A stretch of 64,000 nt of DNA from NCBI RefSeq assembly GCF_015832195.1, contig NC_052019.1, positions 43,713,016 through 43,777,015 on the forward strand, in the 5' to 3' direction. This document shows positions 23,249 through 36,400 of the stretch, in pieces. Both the position numbers and the translations under genes were made by a program. The stretch comes from Motacilla alba alba (lineage: Eukaryota > Chordata > Aves > Passeriformes > Motacillidae). Position 1 is the first letter of the stretch, and every line of letters starts with the position of its first letter. A model generated the notes under the pieces. That model did not search any database. It was not told the DNA's origin and saw only the letters and a program-made list of their open reading frames with translations.

Positions 23249-26200
23249 ATGCATCTGATTTGAAAGCAAATGTGAACTTTTCCCTTTTCCATCAGCATTC
23301 TTGTAGGGACAGTCAGGAAAATTTCGGGCCTAGAGAAGTAATATCTGAACTATACTGATCTCTGTGCTAGTATGAACAAACATGTATTTTTATCCCTATT
23401 CTATTTCCATTGTATTTATGTCTTTCAATCAAAAGTGTTTTCATTTGGTGCACTTTCAGCTGTGGGAGTAAGAAGCAGGAAGGACTAAGTACTTGGGTGA
23501 TGGTTTCTATGTAGACAAACTTCCTTCCCCCCAGCGCAGTAAAAACACACTTGTTGCTTATTGATAGCTACCAGGGAAGTTTTTGCCATACCTTGTGGGT
23601 GAAAATGTGAAGGTTGAAAAGAACAAAAGTAAAAATGTTCGCTCTTGACAGCCAAGTAAGGTTGTGTTGGTTAACTTCACAGTTCAATATACCTATGCCA
23701 GGAGGCTGTGGGCCAAGTGTATCATTTTAGGAGTCATCCTGTTGTAGTGAGTTGACAGTAATGTGAAATAATTAGTGGCTGTAGTATATTCTCTGTGCAA
23801 TACAGTAGCTTTTAAAAAAATATGGTAAGACTTATGGCCTTACTTGTCTCTAGTACTGATCCGATATAATAGCAGTGTAATTATATAAGGTGTTTCAGAT
23901 AGTGTGTGAAAATCAGAGCCCTCAAGTATTTTAGCAGTTGCAGTGAGGTTAAAAATTATAACTCCAGACCAGTCTATGTTTGTACTATAGTTAATGTTAC
24001 AGGGTTTTGACATCTATGTGCAATAGGAAGATTCAGTAAAAAGGAGACCTTCTTTCTACTGTTTGTACAACATGGTCTGTAGAAAAGGCAGGGATAGTCT
24101 GTTAATGGTATTGCTATTATTAAGGGCACTGCCTCCAATACAGAAAAATAATACACCCCAATGTACCCATTGTCCAGAGGAAATAAACCAGCATTTCCAA
24201 GTATGCTAATTAACAAAGCTTCAGGAGTTAATTTTTGTGCACAGCATCCTTACAATACAAGGAACAATTCTGTTCCTTCCAGAACTGGAACAGAAGTTTC
24301 TTGATAGAAACTTATTTCCACATTTCCCTTTTCAGGCTACTCAGAAACCATCCTCTAAAACCAGTGTGCAGTGTTTGAAATCCAAAATAGCTACAATTAT
24401 CTACAACTTGTTCTGTTGTATTTCTTTATAGAGGGAAAGTTTTTTTCCCTACAGAGGAGGTATGTCTTGCCATTTTTACACATCCCTAGTGTATTGAAAA
24501 GGAAATCTAGAGAGACACACTGTGTCTAGATCTCAAATGCCCTGTTGTTAGAAGAGACTTTGTCTTGGGCTAGAGTGTTGAAGGTTTTGAAGATGCAGGA
24601 GAACATTCAATTAGAAGTAGCCTGGGGTTCGCCAGGTATTGAGGTACAGCTGTGTTATACTGATAGCCTAAACATCAAATGCTGGATTTCTCTTGTTAAT
24701 TCCTGTTGATGACAACATTGCTCACTGGGATATCTTTATGTGAAATTATGTACTTAAAAGGTATAGAGATGTTAGAATAAAATAGTCAGTAGAGGAAATA
24801 AAAGAATAAGATGGTCTTTGTGACCCATTTGCTTCCTTTACTCACATTCATTCTAATGCAGTCTTTATTTATATAATTGTTTTCTTTTCCCAAGATGCCA
24901 TTGCCCTAATTTCATGGTGTAGATGTGTTTCTAGGCCTGAATAAGGGCAGTATCTGCAGGACCATACCCCTGGCTGTTGGAGAATCTGGAAGATGAGTGG
25001 GATGAATGATTGTAGAGACAAGAAGGATGAGTCTCATGGTTACAGCAATTAAGTTCTGATAGGTTATTTTTCTGAACCTCATTTGGTCACTTTAAATGTG
25101 TGTTCCACAGGCAGTCAATAATTCCGGGGTTTGCAGACAACCAGCTTAAGCCTTGTTAGTAAATTTTTTATGTATTTGCCTAGGTTTTAAAAAGCCTAAA
25201 AACTGGACACAGAAGTTTTATGTTGTAAGCCTTGGCCAAATCCTTCATGGTTCATTAGTATGACTGAACAGGTTAGATATACTGCATCATCCTTTGTAAT
25301 TTTACCAGGAGAGGAGCTGGAAGCAGTTGTCATCTGTGTGTGCCAGCAGAAGTAGCAGGGAAGCACTCTTGATTGGTTTGCCTAGGATGGAAGAATCAAG
25401 AGACTCGAAAAAGTGCTTCTGTTTTTACACTGAGCTCAGGCAGTTGCAGATGCCTTTGAGAGTTCTACATCTGTTACTTGGCATTTTTTAAAGTCATCTT
25501 TCTTGCCCAAACCTGCCTCACCTTGGTGTCACATGCTAGTCCAAACCTCCAAACGGGTCAGATGCCAATCATTCCTCTCTCTTGGTCTTTCTCCATGGAC
25601 TTTTTTTCTGGGCTATTACCTTTTCCCCTGCCACATCTTTTTTTTCAGTTTTCTCCCCTAGCTCTTTGTCTGAGGCTTTTTTGCCCTGTGAATCCTTTGT
25701 TGCCTTCTGGTCCAGTCAGTGCTGTGTTTCAGTATTTTGTACTGCCTGCTTTCTCTTAATAGACAATTAGTTGCTGGTAATGTCTTTCAGGCTACTACTC
25801 CTACACTGGCGCCTCTTGGGACAAATGGCTTTCCCTCTTCCCAGGTATATAGAGTCACTAACAGGGTCCAAGGGAAGAGAGATGGGATATACAGAATCTG
25901 TCTCTCCATACTCAGTTTCTATACTGCCTGTTGTGTTTAAAAAAAATCTGCAAAAGGTCTTGTTTGCCTGTGTCTACTGGAATGTGCCTGAGTGGCTTGA
26001 GAGGCTGGCTCAGTCTCAAACCTGTCCGTGAGTAAGATCTCTCAGTGGGTGGTGGCATGTATGGCACAGATGGCGTCTTCAGAAACGTAGGTGCTAGATC
26101 CTAACAAGATTCAGTGAGCACGTGCTAGCTGTTTTTTTCTCTCCCGCCCCGTTTTGGTGTTTTTGTCTTGACATGGGAAGAAAACCCCACCACCAAACAA

Positions 26201-26521
26201 AAAAAGCTTAGGTTTTTTCATAGGCTTCCTACTTGGGTCTTCTTTCAGATATATCAGGCAATTGTGCCTTCTCGTCCGAGTGTAAGATAAGCCAATTTAC
26301 TTCACCGAAGCACCAGACTTCTGCAAAAATTCAGCTTGGGGGCAAGCATGTAGCATTGCACACTGTAAGTTAAAAAATATGAAGTTTGGCAATGTTAAAA
26401 GAATTTGAAGTCAGAAATGTATAAGAAAAGATGTTTGAATAAAAACAATACTACCAGTTAAATTTTTTTATTTAGAAAAAAAGGTTTTCAGAAAAGTGTT
26501 TAATAGTTAAAGGTTTTTTAA

Positions 26522-26565
26522 AAAATATATATATGTGTGTATATGTATATATATACACACAGTGT
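26522..26565. repeat. TA/TG microsatellite
   Basis: Alternating purine-pyrimidine sequence (TATATATATGTGTGTATATG, then TATATATATACACACA). It is self-complementary in part and could form a hairpin or left-handed DNA. It is likely to vary in length between individuals. Confidence 0.85.
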
Positions 26566-27564
26566 CAGTAATTAGTTTTGTTCTGAATTGGGTTATGTTT
26601 TTTCTGGAGAATTCTATGTGTGAGGTATTTTCATACTCTTAGTTACAAAAACTGTTTGCAACTATTTCTTTGTCTTGTGTTCTTCAGTCCAGCTGTATCA
26701 TGACAAATGTTGTTATGTGAGCAACCATAAATGTCAGCTGTTTTTTATTACTCATCTCCATGACCTAAGTTTCTGTATACTGTCCTGTTATTCACACTTG
26801 TATAAAATAAGTGTGTTGCTCTGAATTTGTAATATGTTGTGCTTATTTTGCATGACATTTGGGGCCTTTTTGTCAGGCCTCTAATGCTGCCGTGGGCTTT
26901 GTTTTCCAGTTCTGTACAAAATGTCTTGGTGGTGATCTGGTTTGCATCATGTTGTTTCTAATCAAAAGGGTTCACAGGTGAAATACTGGGATTTTTTAAT
27001 TGAACTTTTCTAGTTGATAGTTTATTGTATCAAGGCCTTCCTAGCCTTTTGGTTGTATATTGCATTGTAAGTGTTTTAATGTACTTGAACTTGCATGTGT
27101 TTGTAGGCTTAGTAGGGAAAAGAAGTACCAGTGAGTATAACAGCCTCTGAGAACGCAGTCTGCAGGGTACCAGGTTACAGATCTTACCCTATTTGTTACA
27201 CTGCTTGAAGGTGAGCTGATATGCCATGGTTAAGATTTCCTATGCAAGTGATGAGCCACTGAAAGGCTGGAGTATTGCTGACTTACAGAGGCGGGGTAAC
27301 TTGGAATATTCAGCTGGGAAAGGAACAGGAGTGGTAACAAGCAGCAGCAGTGGTAGTAAAGGCAGAAGCAGGTTCCACAGCAGAGTTCCCAGTGTGAGTC
27401 AGTGAATGCACAGCATACCAGCTAGCTGCCAGGAGGAACCCAAACCTGACTATTGCAACAGAGTCGGGGTTCATGTTTATCATGCAAAGTCATGTGGTCT
27501 TACTATATCTTAACTTGCCAACTTAGCCTTAGTCCGGAGAAGATCCTTTGCTGCAGTGCTTAAC

Positions 27565-27652
27565 AAAAAAAAAAAAAAAAAAGAAAAAAAAAAGAAAAAA
27601 GAAAAAATAAGGAAGCGAGAGGAAGAAAAAAACAGAAGGAAAAATAAAGAAA
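27565..27652 (+). repeat. A-rich tract before exon 3
   Basis: A run of 18 A (27565-27582) is followed by A-rich sequence broken by single G residues, then by AGGAAGAA-type purine sequence. It ends about 105 bases before the exon 3 acceptor. Translated in the frame of exon 3 it would give a lysine- and glutamate-rich stretch. It is probably the decayed tail of a retroposon or a simple repeat; no element body was recognised upstream. Confidence 0.85.
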
Positions 27653-27757
27653 ATTGTGCAATGTTTGTTTATGCCTTCATCATGCCGAGGAGACACTTAA
27701 CAGTCAATAATCTGTGTATACCTGAGGTAAGATACTGTTTCTGCTTTCCCTGCACAG

Positions 27758-27853
27758 TGCTGCTGCAGCACGGAGCTGATCCAAACATTCGGAACACCGA
27801 TGGGAAATCTGCACTGGATCTGGCAGACCCTTCAGCAAAAGCTGTACTCACGG
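27758..27853 (+). CDS. TNKS: Tankyrase 1 exon 3 (ankyrin cluster ARC1)
   Basis: A 96-nt exon of 32 codons with phase-1 junctions at both ends (acceptor CACAG|TG, donor ACGG|GTAAGA). It encodes [20 protein letters not shown] followed by [11 protein letters not shown], with valine and glycine codons split across the junctions. This is the ankyrin repeat that closes ARC1 and the start of the linker to ARC2. [20 protein letters not shown] is the tankyrase 1 form; tankyrase 2 as I recall it has GAEPTIRNTDGRTALDLADP. The next expected residues (EYKKDELL) are not encoded after the donor, where intron sequence stops the frame within 12 codons. Because exons 2 and 3 are both multiples of three in the same phase, either could be skipped without a frameshift. 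Confidence 0.96.
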
Positions 27854-30069
27854 GTAAGATGCATACATCTCTCAGCACTGTAACCTGAGTTTATTTAATG
27901 TGTATAAGTTCAGCATCAGAAGAGCCTTCTGCCTTTCCAGATTTTCTGTTGTGTAAGAGCATTTTAAAAACTGTCTTTTTCCAGATTTCGTGTTGATGTA
28001 ATTGTTGTTAATCTGCTGTGCTGCTATAGGTTTGCTTATTCTACTTATGCTAACGCTGTAATTTTCTGTTCCAATATAATTTGTTATTTACTGTATTTCT
28101 CTGGGTTTTTTCTTTTTAATTGATACTCAATAGACAGATTGAACAGGATCCCCTAGCCTCTGAAAAATAAACAGGAAAAAAATTCAGGTCAATTGTTTTA
28201 AGACCTTCACTGTTAGGCAAGCAAGGACGTTTGTGTAACTATAAAAGTACCTGTGATCTGAAAGACAACCTGCTACTGATTGCAGAGATCAATACTTACG
28301 TTAGCTTTTGCTGCAGATTCACATGCTGCGCTTTCCTTCCTCTTCCTTGTTAGTCATTTTGGGTTGAACCCTTTCTCATCTACCAGTTTTTTCCTTTTTT
28401 AGGGGCTGTTAGCTGCAAAACAATGTTTCATAAAAATATCCTACAGATATAACTTTGTTTTTACAGAGCTTTGATTTTTTTATAAATTAACTGTTGTGGC
28501 ATACCAGTGAGCATGAAAAGTATAATATAGTTGCCTGTCAAATCGGTATCAAGAAATACATGGTCCTCTGTGCTGATTTTGTCATCTAGGAAATAATGCT
28601 TAAAATAAAGTAATATTGGATTTTAAAATATATACAATTAGATTTATAGAAAGGGATTCAGCAGCTGAGGTTCATTTGAAGGAATAGCTGTTTTTCTTTT
28701 GCCTTTATTTCCCCTATTCTCTCTCTCTTTTTATTGACAGCTTAATTGATGGGTTATGTGCTATGAAACACCCATATTCTTTCTTCAGATTATGTTCAGA
28801 GCACACCAGCTCCCTTCACTTTGTCGAGAACATTTCCTCATCGTCTTTCTTCAGTGCGCTGAGTGCTATACATAATTACCTACAGTGCTGCAGTGATTGG
28901 AGAGTGCCTTTGGAACAGTGTTCCTTAAATACATATGATTTACTTTAATTACTCTGTGTCAAATTTAAACATGTTCCTACAGTGTTAACACTCATGTTAG
29001 CTGTGCTGAGCAGGTTAATCTGACTTTTGGCTGTTAATGGGTACAGTTGTACAGATGCTGAAGATAGAGAGGGCGACAGGGAGTCAGTGTACCTCAGAAG
29101 TGTTAAAGGATATATGCCATTTACTTGTGGGGAGCTTGACATACCTACAGTGTGGGGGTATTAGGAAAGTCTGTGACCTCATGTCTGCTTCACTGATTTC
29201 TCTGGGTGCTGGATCACCTTGTGCTTTAGGCAGAGGAGAGGGCAATGTGTCATAGCAGACAAGTGGAGATGAATTTGAAGCAGCCCTCTGAGAACATCCT
29301 GTGAAAGGCAGCCAGCCCGTCTCTGGGCTCACCCCCAGTGCCTCACACACATCAGTGACTGAAGCTGTCTGCAGCCAATGAGTGTTACCAGGTTGTGCAT
29401 GGAGACACACATGATGCTATAAATATGTTTAGTTGCTCATAAGAAAGCATCATTTTTGTATGTGTTTATTCTTCCCAGCAAGAAAATCAGCTTTTGTTTT
29501 ATCAGCTTTGTCCTCAAGGTGGCTCTTGGCTACGCAGGGCTCTCTGCTGTGTACCTGAGTTCCAGGCTGTGCAAACAGGGCTGTAGCTGCCATGTGATGC
29601 ACAATAACTGAAAAACCTAACACTGGAGATGTCATTTAAATGGGGACTAGCTATTAAGAGCTGTATTTTTCTGGGTGTTGCCCTGTTTTATACTATCTCT
29701 GTTAGGCTGCTATTTCTCGTGCATTTTCCATATGTTGTTACCTTCAGGTCTTGCTTCATCCCTCTGCAAGAAGGAGGCTTAAGGGATTTCTTAGGATCTA
29801 TCTGGCTGGGGATAATCTTTAGCTACAGCAATGCTTTGCAATTAGGTGCATCAGAACTTAAAGGTATTACTGGATTAAGGATGAGGCGGATATATTAACT
29901 TGATTTTCAGTATTTAGTATTGAATGGTGGGGTTTTAGGAATGCTCATATTTCAAGATTTTGGAAGTGGAGCACAGTCTGTAATTTGTTACTATATTTGC
30001 ATCTTTAAGCAGCATGCATGTCAAGGCTGCTCTCGTTGTTATTTTTGATTCCCTTTTCTATCTGTGTCT

Positions 30070-30475
30070 ATCATAGAATGTCCTGGGTTGAAGGGACCTT
30101 AAAGACCATCTAGTTCCAACCCCCCTGCTGTGGACAGGAGGCACCTTTAATTAAACCAGGTTGCTCAGAGCTCCATCCAACCTGGCCTTAAACACTTCCA
30201 GGGATGGGGCATCCACAACTTCTCTGGGCAGCCTGTTCCAGTTTCACAGTAAAGAATTTCTTCTTAACATCAAACTTAAACCTACCCTCTTTCAGTTTGA
30301 ATCCATTTCCCCTTGTCCTATACCTACACTCTCTTGTAAGAAGTCCTCACCATCTTTCTTGGAGGCTCCCTTCAGGTACTAGAAGTCCACAATTAAGTCA
30401 CCCCAAAGCCTTCTCTTCTCAAGGCTGAACTGTTCCAGCTCTCTCAGCCTTTCCTCATAGGAATCATGATAAATC
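30070..30475 (-). mobile_element. CR1 LINE 3' tail, antisense
   Basis: A well-preserved reverse complement of the CR1 3' end. It opens with ATCATAGAATGTCCTGGGTT, then GAAGGGACCTTAAAGACCAT, CATCCACAACTTCTCTGGGC and ACAGTAAAGAATTTCTTCTT, then TACCCTCTTTCAGTTTGAAT and CCCCTTGTCCTATACCTACA, and ends with AGCCTTCTCTTCTCAAGGCT and AGCTCTCTCAGCCTTTCCTC. It carries the 3' UTR and the last part of ORF2, truncated at the 5' end as most avian CR1 copies are. It is the best-kept CR1 tail in the window and so probably younger than the others. Confidence 0.9.
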
Positions 30476-33400
30476 ATATGGTCCTAATAGACTTTTCCAC
30501 ATTGCTGCTGTATTGGTTGTTGAAGGACACAGGTTCTTCTTAAAACTTTTTTTTAACCAAGTATTTGCATAGGTTGGTGCATCTGTGTTAATTGCTTTGT
30601 GAATGAACTGTGATTACAGTGTCCCTTTGACCTCCAACACAGCAAAAGTAAACAGAAAACTTGTTGGTAATTGATTAAAACTTTTCAATTTGACAAACAA
30701 TTCTGTATGTGTTTTAAAAGGGAAATTCCTGCTGCATAAAAAGGATTTCCGCTGTTCTGGCAGCAAATGCTCAATCCACAATGACTTGTTCTTTTCTGTC
30801 TTTCAGACTAGAATAATGTATACGTTCCTTTTCACCTAGATTGCAGGAAGGACATGTAATGCAGTAGCTTCTGGCACAAATTCCAGCCATTTTCCTGCAA
30901 CATCCTCTTAAAATATGTGTTTTATAAGGATACATAATGCAGATGAAAGTCTTAATATTTTGATGGAAATGGACTTTGAAAATTTCTTTGTAGAATAAAA
31001 GGAATGATATAGAAATTAAAGACCCAGTACCATCTTCTTAATAAAAAAAAGTTACATAATTGAGGAATCTGCTTTTTACTACCTAGAAAGTAGCCTATTT
31101 TCCTCCTTTTGCAGGATAGCCAGTGTTTGTGTGAACCAAGCACTTCATGTTTGAGAAAGTGAATATTTTGTTTCTTGCTTAGCATCCCATACTATTCCTG
31201 AATCATATTGTCAGGAAAAGGATTGTAATCCTCTTTTTCTCTGGGCTGAAATGGTACTACAGGCTCCAAAAGCATATCACATATAAGAACATCTAAGAAC
31301 TGTTAAATACACCAGATTAATATCCTACTTTATTTTTTTTTTTTTAGTTTGAATTGTCTTTGGGGGATGTGTGGTTTCTGAGATGGGAACTCATCTTTGT
31401 TGCCGTACATAGCGGTGTGTCACTCCCATCCAAAACAGGGCCTTTGGGAGCTTTTGCACTGCTGCTCATATTAGTCTTCATTATTTCCTTACCCTGATTA
31501 TCGCCTCTTTAAAGATTAACATCCTTTTATGTCTTCCCTGTACAGTATATGACGAGCCAACACTATTGTTAATTATGTGAATGATATTTTTGTTTGTTTT
31601 TTTTTCCACACAGTCATGCTTTCTTGCCACTTATCCCTTATATTATCTGCTATTCAGAAATGCTTTCTTTATGTGAATAGTTGTTCTTTGTACTTGAGCA
31701 GTTTCCAAAGGTGCTGTTAGCAGGAGCTGAAGGCATTTTTATTGGATAATATATTTTTGTCTGCTTCATGCCAGTGTTTTGTGGGGTTGGTTTTTGTTGG
31801 TTTCAAAGATTACTCCCTTGAAAAAGATCAAAATTAAGAAAGTCTGAAAACTGCTGCATCTCTAGATTAAAGGAAGATTTCTTGGGTATGGAATAATGTC
31901 TTGTTTGTTAATAGAATCAATTTTCAAAGTTAAACAAGACTGATCTTCCTGCTTACTATGGAAATAATGTCTTTTACAAACAAAGTGCTTTAGGTCCTAT
32001 TGAGCATTTCTCACTTGAGTTTTTTGGAGGTGAAGGACAGCTTGACGAGTGAAAGTATAGCTGGGCTAAGGTTACTAGAGGTGTTAATGAGGAGTCATGT
32101 TTTCATCCATTTGTCACGTCAACTTTTTAATTTAAGCAGGAAGCATAGTTCATGTATTGAAATATATTTGCACAATTCTTTTTGAAGTGAACTGCCATTT
32201 ATGTGTAATTTGCCTACAAGGAAAAGAAAGATCTGATATTTCATTACAATAAGTTTACTGAACTGCAGAGAATGGAAAATGGATTTTAGGTACAACTTAC
32301 CCATTTTAAAAATAGCCGTAAGAGAAGAAATTTTAGTTTGTTAATTTTGTTTTTCCTATGGCACCTTTACAGCTTGATGGTCTCAAATCCTGAACTATTT
32401 TGGGTTGGTGTTATTTCCTTCTAGGTACTCTTGAGAGACAGTAGCCCTTCATTTTGGGAGGTGCTAACCTTCTCCAGCTTTCCTTTAATTGATCTAATTC
32501 TTACGTAGTGGGTACTAAATCAGATCATTTGGACAAGGTTTAGCTTGTCTTTCCAAAACTGTATAATAAACATCAGTACAAAAGAAAAAGTGATTTCATG
32601 GTAAGAAGAGCAGGTGCTGCTAGAATGGTTTGGGCCACCCACTTGTCCAGCCCATTGTCCTCTCTGACAGTAACACTGGATCTGCTGCCTTACAGAAAAG
32701 AGCAACAAATTCCTCTGTTGAGGAATTGACCTGCAGAAAGCGTTCACCTTATTTCATATAAGCTGTTGGTACACATCTTGCAACTTTTCCAAAACTTGTT
32801 TGAGCTTTGAATGTTTGTTTTTGTGATTGTTACTTGTTTAGCATTCCGGTAGGTTTACTCTTCCTTTTTACCAAGACCTAAGAGGAGGAAATAAGCCATA
32901 TGCTCTAGTTCACTGGTATGACTGCCATATGATGATTTTACATTTGGAGTCCATCGTGGTCTGTTACATTTACTTCCTGGAGCATTTAAGCAATATCAGC
33001 GTTCCTTTGGGAATGCTGGGACCATTGCTCTTCCAGTCTTTGGAAAGATATGGGAAAAAGGTACTTGTGGCACAGACCTGGTGCATAAAGTCTACCATTT
33101 GGGTGGCCCTCATCTAGAAGCTCTAGTTCTATAGATTTTAAATCTCCTTTTATGTTTTTTAGATAATATTATAATGATAACTGTCTTGATGTATTTATAA
33201 ATGTATAGTTTTAAAAATCTCATTTAATGTGTGGTCTAGTTCCCACTTTTCTCTTTGAAGAAAGTGCATAGCAAGCCAGGAGTGAAATGCCATCTTCTCT
33301 CCATTCTGACATGGTAACATTTCAGTTCTAAAACTGAAAAAAAAAAACATTTCCTTTTTTTCTCATTGAGAGGAACGTGGAAGAAACAGTTCTCTCTTTG

Positions 33401-36400
33401 TTCTAGACGTTGTGTCCTACTTGATGTGCATTTCTGCTATATTTCTTCTTTGAGAAGAGCAGTTCTTGATGTTTAGAATGTGGACATACGAAGTTTCACC
33501 TCAGTTAAAAGAGGTACTGTGCTGTGGTGGTACTGCTGGAATCGCTGATTCTCTTTCCGCTTTCCAGCACTGCATTATTATTTCAAGATAGTGTATCTTG
33601 GTTTGAGCACTGTGCTCTGGTACATACATCCCATTGACTTCTGCAGGGATGATTTAATAGCTTTCATGGCATTTTGTTATTCCAGGTTTTATTCAGGCTA
33701 AGTTTGTTTTTTATTACCTCTCTGATTGCAGAAGAGCTAAATGGTTTATGGGAGCCTCTAAAGCAATTCCGAATTCTGAAGTCTGTGGTTTATATTCCAG
33801 TGTAATTCTAGGTGATTTATATTATGCATACAGTGTTTATTGCTTTGTCAGTTCTCCATTTTGTTTCTCATTCCCTCAATTTGTTTTAGGTCCTTCTAGC
33901 TTCTGCTATTTTTTCTCTGGTAATTAAATAACTTAAATAATAAAATAATTTAAATATTTCCTTCAGTGTGGTAGGTTATTTAACACAAGTTGCAGTGTAT
34001 TTTATCCTAAAGGAAATAAGTTATTCCAGCTTTTAAGTGTCTGAAGTATTTTGGTTCTGGCTCCATAAATGTGTAATTTCTTTAATCTCTTATTGAGGGA
34101 CTTGTTAAAGGATTTGTGTGAGCTGATGCTATGTTCTGCTGCCTAAAGTCCGTTTCCATGCCTTAATGTGCTTAAATTTCTTCCTGTTGTAACTTCAGCT
34201 CTGGATGCTTGATTCATAGGGCTTAATTTTAGGATAATGAGAGCTTGTCTCTTTCATCCTGCTCCATATTTTAGAGTTAAGTGCTATTATCCTTATCTTT
34301 TGTTTAAGCTTAGATGTGTATCTTGAAGTGGCTTCTTTGGAATGTGGGTGTCAGCCTAGATCAGGCAACTTTTCATTTGTAACCTCAATTTAGGCAAGGA
34401 GTTAAAAGTCTGTAGTCTGTTGTGTAGGTAGTCAAGTAACAAGAAGCACTGTGGGATTTAGGATTGGTGCTTTTATGAAAAGCATGGTTTTGATTTACAC
34501 CATCCCCCTAGCAAGGATTTTCACTCTTTTTTTTCTTTTTACTGTTATAACAGTTCAGTAGTATTTACTCTTCAAATGGAATCAAACTCTAAAGTAGCCA
34601 AAGGAACAAATTATCTTTTCAGAGTTTTCACAGAACACCTAAATCAGGTGTTTTGGTTTTCCATTTCTCAGTTCTGCTGTTCTATAGAGTTGTGGATGCT
34701 TTGAAAGATTTCAGAAACCTAATGTACAGAAATTGATTTGGCCTATACTTCACACTGAAGTTTTACAACATAAAACTGAAAAAAAAAAATTTCTTCCCAG
34801 GGTTTGTTGTTATTCATGTGGACAGAATAGCGAGTAATATCTCCGTAGCTTGTAAGTAAAGAATACAGAATATATTTTTCTATGCTGCACTAGGAAAAAT
34901 AATAGTAGAAATGTGTAAGAAGCCTTTCTGTTTCCATAGTGCATTAGAGGACTCTTCTTTTTGTTGCTCTGCCTTGAGCACTGACCTATCTTATACTTTA
35001 TTGATTTTTTTCCTTCTCTAAATGTTGATTAGGTAATTTAGTTTGTTGCTAATTTTAGGCTTTGTTTGTTGGGGTTTTTTTCATATTCTATGTTGTATAT
35101 TTCTGATTTTCATAGCAATTTCTGCCAGTCTTAAGTAGAATTTTGATCTCTACTACATTTTTCCATTGTCCATGGGTAACCTTCCCAGATGATTATACCA
35201 AAATGGCCTTTTCACACTGTATACTGCATGTGATAATAAGCCAGGTGCAGTGGTAATAATTGAGTGGATGGAGAATATTATGTCATACAGCTTCTCATTT
35301 ATTTAGTTCTGTTTGTAAGTAGGATAGTCAGGCTGCAATTTTAACTATTTTAATGTAGTTTTTGTGTATGCTTGATTCTAATATGTAATGTAGCCTGTAA
35401 GCAAGCATAGAACTCTTAGGAAAGAATTTTTAGCTAGCAGGACAATTCCTGCATACAAAAGCTCCCATTGCTTTTATATCTTGTGCTGTAGCTTCTAGAA
35501 CAGTCTTTGATACTTGTTTTCTTTGTTTAAATATTGAAAGCGATGAGCCGGTCACAGCTGAAATCTGTGGGGTCTGTGAATTCACGCACAAAACATTTAA
35601 GTTGATGTTTTTCCAGATTTAACAGATGAATCTAAAAGAATATTAATATTGTGTAAGGAAAATATATGGACTAGGAAATGGGAGAGGAAGACAATCTTAA
35701 TTTCACCTTTTTATGCATGTGTTAGGACAGAGCCTGCTTATACGACTGCGTACTGTTCCCCACTGCCTCATTCGACAGGAGGGATGACTGTGCTCTGGGG
35801 AGGAATCAAGAATGCACACTGTGGCTGTGCTGGGCATTCTTTCTGTACAAAGCTGTTGCACCAAATTTGTTATGGTGGGAGTTGGGTGTGTTCTTGCCAC
35901 CTGAGAGGTGCTCCTGCTGTCATGGGAATTGGACGCAGGATGCAATTCAAGTTCTCTGCAGCATAGGGCACTGTGTTGGATCAGAAACTGGGTGTCCCCT
36001 TTAACTTCACTACACATGGGCTTGATGTAGTTTAAGTTCAAGTGTAGGACTTTGCCAAGGAGTTAATACTCTTGAAATTTAAACGGACTTGAAAATTCTC
36101 TCGTAGATCAGACAATTTGTACTGAAGACAGTAACGGTGCTCTGTGCGTTTGTTTGAAACTCTTTGCAACTTCCATGCCCCAGGTTTTGTTCTATGCTGG
36201 GCTTGAAGCACACCATGTGTATTTGTCTTGGATATCCCATTTCACCGTAGGATGCTCTGTCATAAACTGATTGAGGATGTGCACTGGATTCTGCTGCTGA
36301 GTTGCTCCTTCCAGCAGTTTCCATGTGGTTTCCCATTTATAAATAAAGCAGGTGTCCTGCAGATAAGATTTAGTTTGTTGTGCTGTCCTTATTCATGATG

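Larger units (their letters stand above)
7106..27757 (+). other. TNKS: TNKS intron 2
   Basis: Intron of 20,652 bp with donor GTAAGT at 7106 and acceptor CTTTCCCTGCACAG ending at 27757, which has a good pyrimidine tract. From 7106 to about 17550 it is AT-rich unique-looking sequence with two small tandem repeats (12542-12591, 13942-13971), a perfect CRE-type octamer at 10759 and an unexplained 172-codon open frame at 14145-14663. From 17.5 to 22 kb it holds most of the intron's CR1 debris: a sense tail, an antisense tail, a T42 run, a large antisense copy and another sense tail. From 22.0 to 27.5 kb I see only a T19 run, a TA/TG microsatellite near 26.5 kb and unassigned sequence. It ends with an A-rich tract just before exon 3. 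Confidence 0.85.

Noticed and set aside
31411..31465. A stem-loop containing TGTGTCACTC, the first ten bases I recall for mammalian miR-597, a microRNA hosted by human TNKS
   Set aside because: Identity stops after ten bases, the stem has a large internal loop, and the human locus lies in a later intron. It is most likely a chance seed match.
35649..36041. Opposed 105- and 112-codon open frames in intron 3
   Set aside because: No recognisable domain, no retrocopy signs and no splice structure; treated as chance overlap.
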